Assembly: GCF_017349315.1 (NCBI RefSeq)
Contig: NZ_JAFMPP010000013.1
Span: 1 to 64,000 of the forward strand
Length of the DNA: 64,000 bases
Reading direction: 5' to 3'
Origin: Jiella flava
GTDB taxonomy: Bacteria; Pseudomonadota; Alphaproteobacteria; Rhizobiales; Rhizobiaceae
Position numbers and translations under genes: made by a program. Each line of letters starts with the position of its first letter. The first letter of the stretch is position 1. Below the pieces are notes generated by a model, which made no database searches, had not been told where the DNA came from, and saw only the letters and a program-made list of their open reading frames with translations. This document shows, piece after piece, positions 60,880 through 64,000 of this stretch.

Positions 60880-61146
60880 TCAGGTGCCCGGAATCATGTG
60901 CGGGAAGTTGTCCGGGCCAATGCCCCAGACCTGAGTCACCAGATAAAAAAGGGCAAAGACGATGGTCGCCAGGATCGTGGTGATGCCGATCTTGCGCCAC
61001 ATCCGGGCTTCGACCGGCGCGCTCTCGGTGGTGCCGAGCGCCCGCTCTCCGGCCTCAGCCTGAGATCGTTGGCCGAAAGGAAGGACGACGAACAGCGTCG
61101 TCCACCAGGTGATGAAATAGATCGCGATACCCGAAACCAACCCCAT
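60880..61146 (-). CDS. DUF1467 membrane protein
   Basis: 88 residues. Two transmembrane segments (SGIAIYFITWWTTLFVVLPF and GITTILATIVFALFYLVTQV) are separated by a hydrophilic loop. The start MGLVSGIAIYFITWWTTLFV is the DUF1467 hallmark. It is an alphaproteobacterial family of unknown function found after mce, as here. Confidence 0.87.
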   Translation of the reverse strand: MGLVSGIAIYFITWWTTLFVVLPFGQRSQAEAGERALGTTESAPVEARMWRKIGITTILATIVFALFYLVTQVWGIGPDNFPHMIPGT

Positions 61147-61388
61147 CCGTTCCTCCCTTGCGGGCGGGCGGCCACACTCCCGGCCGCCTTGGCTCCGCTC
61201 TCATTCGCTCCGGCGCGCAAAATGGGGCGCGCCGCGACTGGCGCGGCAGCGTCCTCGAACCGTGAGCATCGCGCCGGTCGCAGAAGCGGGTCACGTCTCG
61301 ATCGCCGCTGATCCGCCTGCCGAGCCGAAACCAGCCTTGCTCGACAGCATCAGCCCGAAAATCGTTCCCGATATTTCGCGCCGATGCG

Positions 61389-61493
61389 CTAGGGCATGGT
61401 GCCGAAAAGTTGCATGACTTTTCGGGTCACATCATGCGACAAAACAATGGCTTAGAGTGGAATGGCGATTCCAGTTTATCGCATTCCGCTCTA
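61389..61493. repeat. Intergenic hairpin repeat R5 after mce
   Basis: Two stems: CCGAAAAGT/ACTTTTCGG (61402-61410 and 61417-61425, loop TGCATG), and GAGTGGAATGGCGAT (61455-61469) pairing with ATCGCATTCCGCTC (61479-61492) with one mismatch and one bulge. It ends at CTA (61491-61493), the complement of the mce stop codon. Similar blocks are common between genes of Hyphomicrobiales. Positions 61147-61388 hold nothing else I can name. Confidence 0.65.
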
Positions 61494-61901
61494 GACTTCC
61501 TCGAGTTCCGTTAGCGTGCCGTGAACGTCGCCCGGATGCAAGAACAGCACCGGCTTGCCGTGAGCGCCGATCTTCGGTTCGCCGTTGCCGAGAACCCTGG
61601 CACCGGCCGCGACAAGATGATCGCGCGCGGCGCGGATGTCGGCCACATCGTAGCACAGGTGGTGCATGCCGCCCTTCGGATTCTTGGCGAGGAAGGCGGC
61701 GATCGGCGACGCGTCGCCGAGTGGCTCCAGCAGCTCGATCTTGGTGTTGTTCAGCTCAACGAACACCACGGTCACACCGTGCTCGCCGAGGGCCCGTGGC
61801 TCAGAGACCGTGGCGCCAAGGGTCGCGCGATAGGTGGCGCTGGCGGCCATCAGATCCGGCACCGCCAGGGCGACATGGTTCAAGCGCAAGAGCATCGGCA
61901 T
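61491..61901 (-). CDS. mce: Methylmalonyl-CoA epimerase
   Basis: 136 residues. Glyoxalase/VOC fold: LRLNHVALAVPDLMAASATY (metal His), VTVVFVELNNTKIELLEPLG (Glu), GGMHHLCYDVADIRAARDHL (His) and VLFLHPGDVHGTLTELEEV (Glu). It interconverts R- and S-methylmalonyl-CoA in propionate metabolism. AGGAGAGG precedes ATG 61901. It lies downstream of rnj on the same strand. Confidence 0.94.
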   Translation of the reverse strand: MPMLLRLNHVALAVPDLMAASATYRATLGATVSEPRALGEHGVTVVFVELNNTKIELLEPLGDASPIAAFLAKNPKGGMHHLCYDVADIRAARDHLVAAGARVLGNGEPKIGAHGKPVLFLHPGDVHGTLTELEEV

Positions 61902-62008
61902 AACCTCTCCTGGTCGCGCGTTTCATGACGTGCCCGCCAGCGCCGCGCCACCCAACTCGTCCGCGCGCTGGTGACCCGCACACCAACCTGCGGCCGGCGC
62001 CAGCATCG

Positions 62009-62104
62009 GCCCGAAAATCGGAATCGATTTTCGGCAAAGTACGATGCGTCGATTCAAAGAGTTTGAGCATTTGTTCTGCGTCCGATCGAACGCAGGGCAC
62101 TCTA
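62009..62104. repeat. Dispersed hairpin repeat, copy R3
   Basis: Contains CCGAAAATCGGAATCGATTT with TTCGG, CGATGCGTCGATTCAAAGAG and the near-palindrome TGCGTCCGATCGAACGCA, ending GCACTCTA. The final CTA (62102-62104) is the complement of the rnj TAG stop. Closest relatives in the window: R1 at 24582 and R2 at 60184. Confidence 0.7.
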
Positions 62105-63778
62105 AGGCATCGACACGAAGACGGTCACAATCGGCTTCTTGCCCCAGGCATCGGCCGCGGCAAAACGCACCGCCCGGCGAACCGCCTCGCGCACCGTCTC
62201 GATATCCTTACGCCGCTTCGGCGGAATGCTTTCGACGGCGTCGGCCGCGGCGTCGATCAGGATGTCCTCCATGTCGTCGCCCTCTTCGTCCTCCTGCGGC
62301 AGGCCGAGGCTGACGACCTCCGGATCGTCGCGCAAGGCGAGCTTACCGTTGAGTTCGACATGAACGGCGATGTGGCCGACGAAGGACAGCCGCCGACGTT
62401 CGATGATGCCGGTCTCTTCGGGCGTGCCGATCAGCTTGCCGTCCTTGTAGAGACGGCCGACCGGAACCTCGTCGATGATCGTCGCCGGTCCCGGCGCAAG
62501 CCGCACCACCTTGCCGTTGCGGGCCGGAACGACCGTCGAGACGCCGGCCTCCTCCGCAAGCGCCGCATGGGCGACGAGATGCGCCGCCTCGCCATGGGCT
62601 GGCACCGCGATCTGCGGGCGAACCCATGCATACATCTGCTTCATCTCGCTGCGGCGCGGATGGCCGGAGACGTGGACAAGCTTTTCGCCATCCTCGAGCA
62701 CGGTGATGCCGCGATCGATCAGCGCGTTCTTGATCTCGATGATACCCTTTTCGTTGCCCGGGATCGAACGCGACGAAAAAATCACCATATCGCCCTTCGA
62801 CAGGCTGACCGCCGGATGGTCGTCCCGCGACAGCCGCGCCAGCGCGGCGCGCGGCTCGCCCTGGCTCCCGGTCAGGATGATCACGGCCTTTTCCCGCGGG
62901 ACGTAGCCGAAATCCTGTTCGGACAAGAATGGCGGCAGGCCCTCCAGATAGCCGAGTTCATCCGAGACGTCGACGACGCGGCGCATCGAACGTCCCATCA
63001 GAAGCACCTGCCGGTCGGCGTCGCGGGCCGCCTCAGCGACGGCGCGGATCCGCCCGACATTCGACGAAAAGGTGGTGACCGCCACTCGGCCGGGGGCTTC
63101 GGCGATGATCTTGGCGAGCGAGGCCGACACCTCGCGCTCGCTGGGGCTGACGCCATCGCGCATGGCATTGGTGGAATCGGCGATCATGGCGAGGACACCC
63201 TCGTCGCCGATCGCACGCAATCTGGTTTCGTCGGTCGGTGCGCCGAGTACCGGCGTCGCGTCGATCTTCCAGTCGCCGGTGTGCAGCACCGTGCCCGCCG
63301 GCGTGCGGATCGCCAGCGCCACCGGCTCCGGGATCGAATGGGTGACGTTGACCGCCTCGATCTCGAACGCGCCGAGCCTGAAGCGGTCGCCGGCCTTGAA
63401 CACCGTCACCGGAATATCGGGCGAGCCGGGCTCGCCCTCACGTTTGGCGGCCAACAGGCCGGCGGTGAAAGCGGTGGCGTGGACCGGCGCTTTCAGCCGC
63501 GGCCACAGGTCGAGCAGCGCGCCGAAATGATCCTCATGCGCGTGGGTGATGACGATGCCCTTGAGCTTCAGCCGCTGCTCTTCAATGAAGCGGATATCCG
63601 GCAGCACGAGGTCGACGCCCGGCATCTCCGGCCCGGCAAAGGACACACCGCAATCAACGACGATCCACTCCCGTTCTGCCTCGCGGCCGAAGCCATAGAG
63701 GGCGAAATTCATGCCGATCTCGCCGACACCGCCGAGCGGGCAAAACACCAGCTCGCTCTTGTTATCGTTGTTCATCAA
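62102..63778 (-). CDS. rnj: Ribonuclease J
   Basis: 558 residues. Metallo-beta-lactamase/beta-CASP ribonuclease: IVITHAHEDHFGALLDLWPR (zinc ligands), GDWKIDATPVLGAPTDETRL, MIADSTNAMRDGVSPSEREV, FSSRSIPGNEKGIIEIKNAL and HVSGHPRRSEMKQMYAWVRP. RNase J acts as endo- and 5'-exoribonuclease in rRNA maturation and mRNA turnover. It is followed by mce on the same strand and preceded by birA, the usual order in Hyphomicrobiales. Confidence 0.95.
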   Translation of the reverse strand: MMNNDNKSELVFCPLGGVGEIGMNFALYGFGREAEREWIVVDCGVSFAGPEMPGVDLVLPDIRFIEEQRLKLKGIVITHAHEDHFGALLDLWPRLKAPVHATAFTAGLLAAKREGEPGSPDIPVTVFKAGDRFRLGAFEIEAVNVTHSIPEPVALAIRTPAGTVLHTGDWKIDATPVLGAPTDETRLRAIGDEGVLAMIADSTNAMRDGVSPSEREVSASLAKIIAEAPGRVAVTTFSSNVGRIRAVAEAARDADRQVLLMGRSMRRVVDVSDELGYLEGLPPFLSEQDFGYVPREKAVIILTGSQGEPRAALARLSRDDHPAVSLSKGDMVIFSSRSIPGNEKGIIEIKNALIDRGITVLEDGEKLVHVSGHPRRSEMKQMYAWVRPQIAVPAHGEAAHLVAHAALAEEAGVSTVVPARNGKVVRLAPGPATIIDEVPVGRLYKDGKLIGTPEETGIIERRRLSFVGHIAVHVELNGKLALRDDPEVVSLGLPQEDEEGDDMEDILIDAAADAVESIPPKRRKDIETVREAVRRAVRFAAADAWGKKPIVTVFVSMP

Positions 63779-63786
63779 GCCTCTGA

Positions 63787-64000
63787 CTATTGGTCTCGTA
63801 CCGACGCGACGGCACCGAAATGCACATCACCCGCCGCGATGCGGATCGCACGACCATCGGGTTCTCGCACCACAAGATGGCAGTCGGCATCGATCGTTTC
63901 AAACACACCGCGCACGATCCGGCCGCCAAGATCGACAGCCACCTGCGAACCGATTCCGGCCGCGGAGCGAAGCCACTTGTCGCGCACCGCGCTGAGGTCA
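63787..64000 (-). CDS. birA: Biotin--[acetyl-CoA-carboxylase] ligase, C-terminal end (partial)
   Basis: The visible 70 or so residues are the C-terminal domain: a linker with DKWLRSAAGIGSQVAVDLGG, then RIVRGVFETIDADCHLVVRE and DGRAIRIAAGDVHFGAVASV. This is the BPL_C barrel; the catalytic domain lies beyond the right edge of the window. It would biotinylate AccB. It is upstream of rnj with eight bases between. Confidence 0.8.
   Translation of the reverse strand, partial: DLSAVRDKWLRSAAGIGSQVAVDLGGRIVRGVFETIDADCHLVVREPDGRAIRIAAGDVHFGAVASVRDQ

Noticed and set aside
60688-61311. A 207-codon plus-strand frame after the orphan terminator
   Set aside because: It is antisense to the DUF1467 gene for part of its length and has no motif or ribosome-binding site.

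Overview
The window looks like chromosome of a GC-rich alphaproteobacterium, most likely of the order Hyphomicrobiales. The evidence is the accB-accC-aat-DUF2155-NDUFA12 string, a complex I NDUFA12 subunit, COX15-type heme A synthase, DUF2842, DUF1467, the rnj-mce order and a 55-residue L33. I cannot name a genus. No rRNA or tRNA gene and no CRISPR array were seen.

Layout. (1) 1-5250 is a scrapyard of insertion sequences: an IS3 element cut by the window edge, two IS256 derivatives, an IS630 remnant and a frameshifted IS3 copy. They surround an RHS polymorphic-toxin remnant on the minus strand with two toxin tips, each followed by a candidate immunity gene. (2) 5468-11304 is an amine-catabolism module: AraC regulator, APC-type permease and copper amine oxidase. 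A dead IS481-like element splits it, and inverted copies of the same IS3 element flank it. (3) 12048-18717 holds an aminotransferase, an M48 protease, a DsbA-like protein, accBC and aat. (4) 18657-28000 holds DUF2155, NDUFA12, a PsiE-like protein, and the gatCAB genes with two acetyltransferases, a MocR regulator and a DUF1127 protein between them. (5) 28107-43852 is housekeeping: ruvX, aidB, pyrB, an HxH-less pyrC, plsY, dprA, topA, rnr, DUF983, NUDIX, MFS and rpmG. (6) 44051-55277 mixes an SDR, speB, a repeat-rich lipoprotein, a WbpE-like DegT aminotransferase, argC, a dienelactone hydrolase, ctaA, and a polysaccharide export and UDP-sugar dehydrogenase group. (7) 55477-58975 is a beta-ketoadipate lower pathway, pcaIJF with a divergent pcaR. 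(8) 59358-64000 holds a TetR regulator, DUF1467, mce, rnj and the end of birA.

How the parts work together. pcaI-pcaJ-pcaF converts beta-ketoadipate to acetyl-CoA and succinyl-CoA under a divergent IclR regulator with a recognisable operator. The permease and amine oxidase should import a primary amine and oxidise it to aldehyde, ammonia and peroxide. The DegT aminotransferase and UDP-sugar dehydrogenase could both serve amino-uronic acid synthesis for a surface polysaccharide. Most interesting are the RHS tip/immunity remnant, the transposon-bounded amine module, and intergenic hairpin repeats that repeatedly end on the TAG stop codon of the neighbouring gene.
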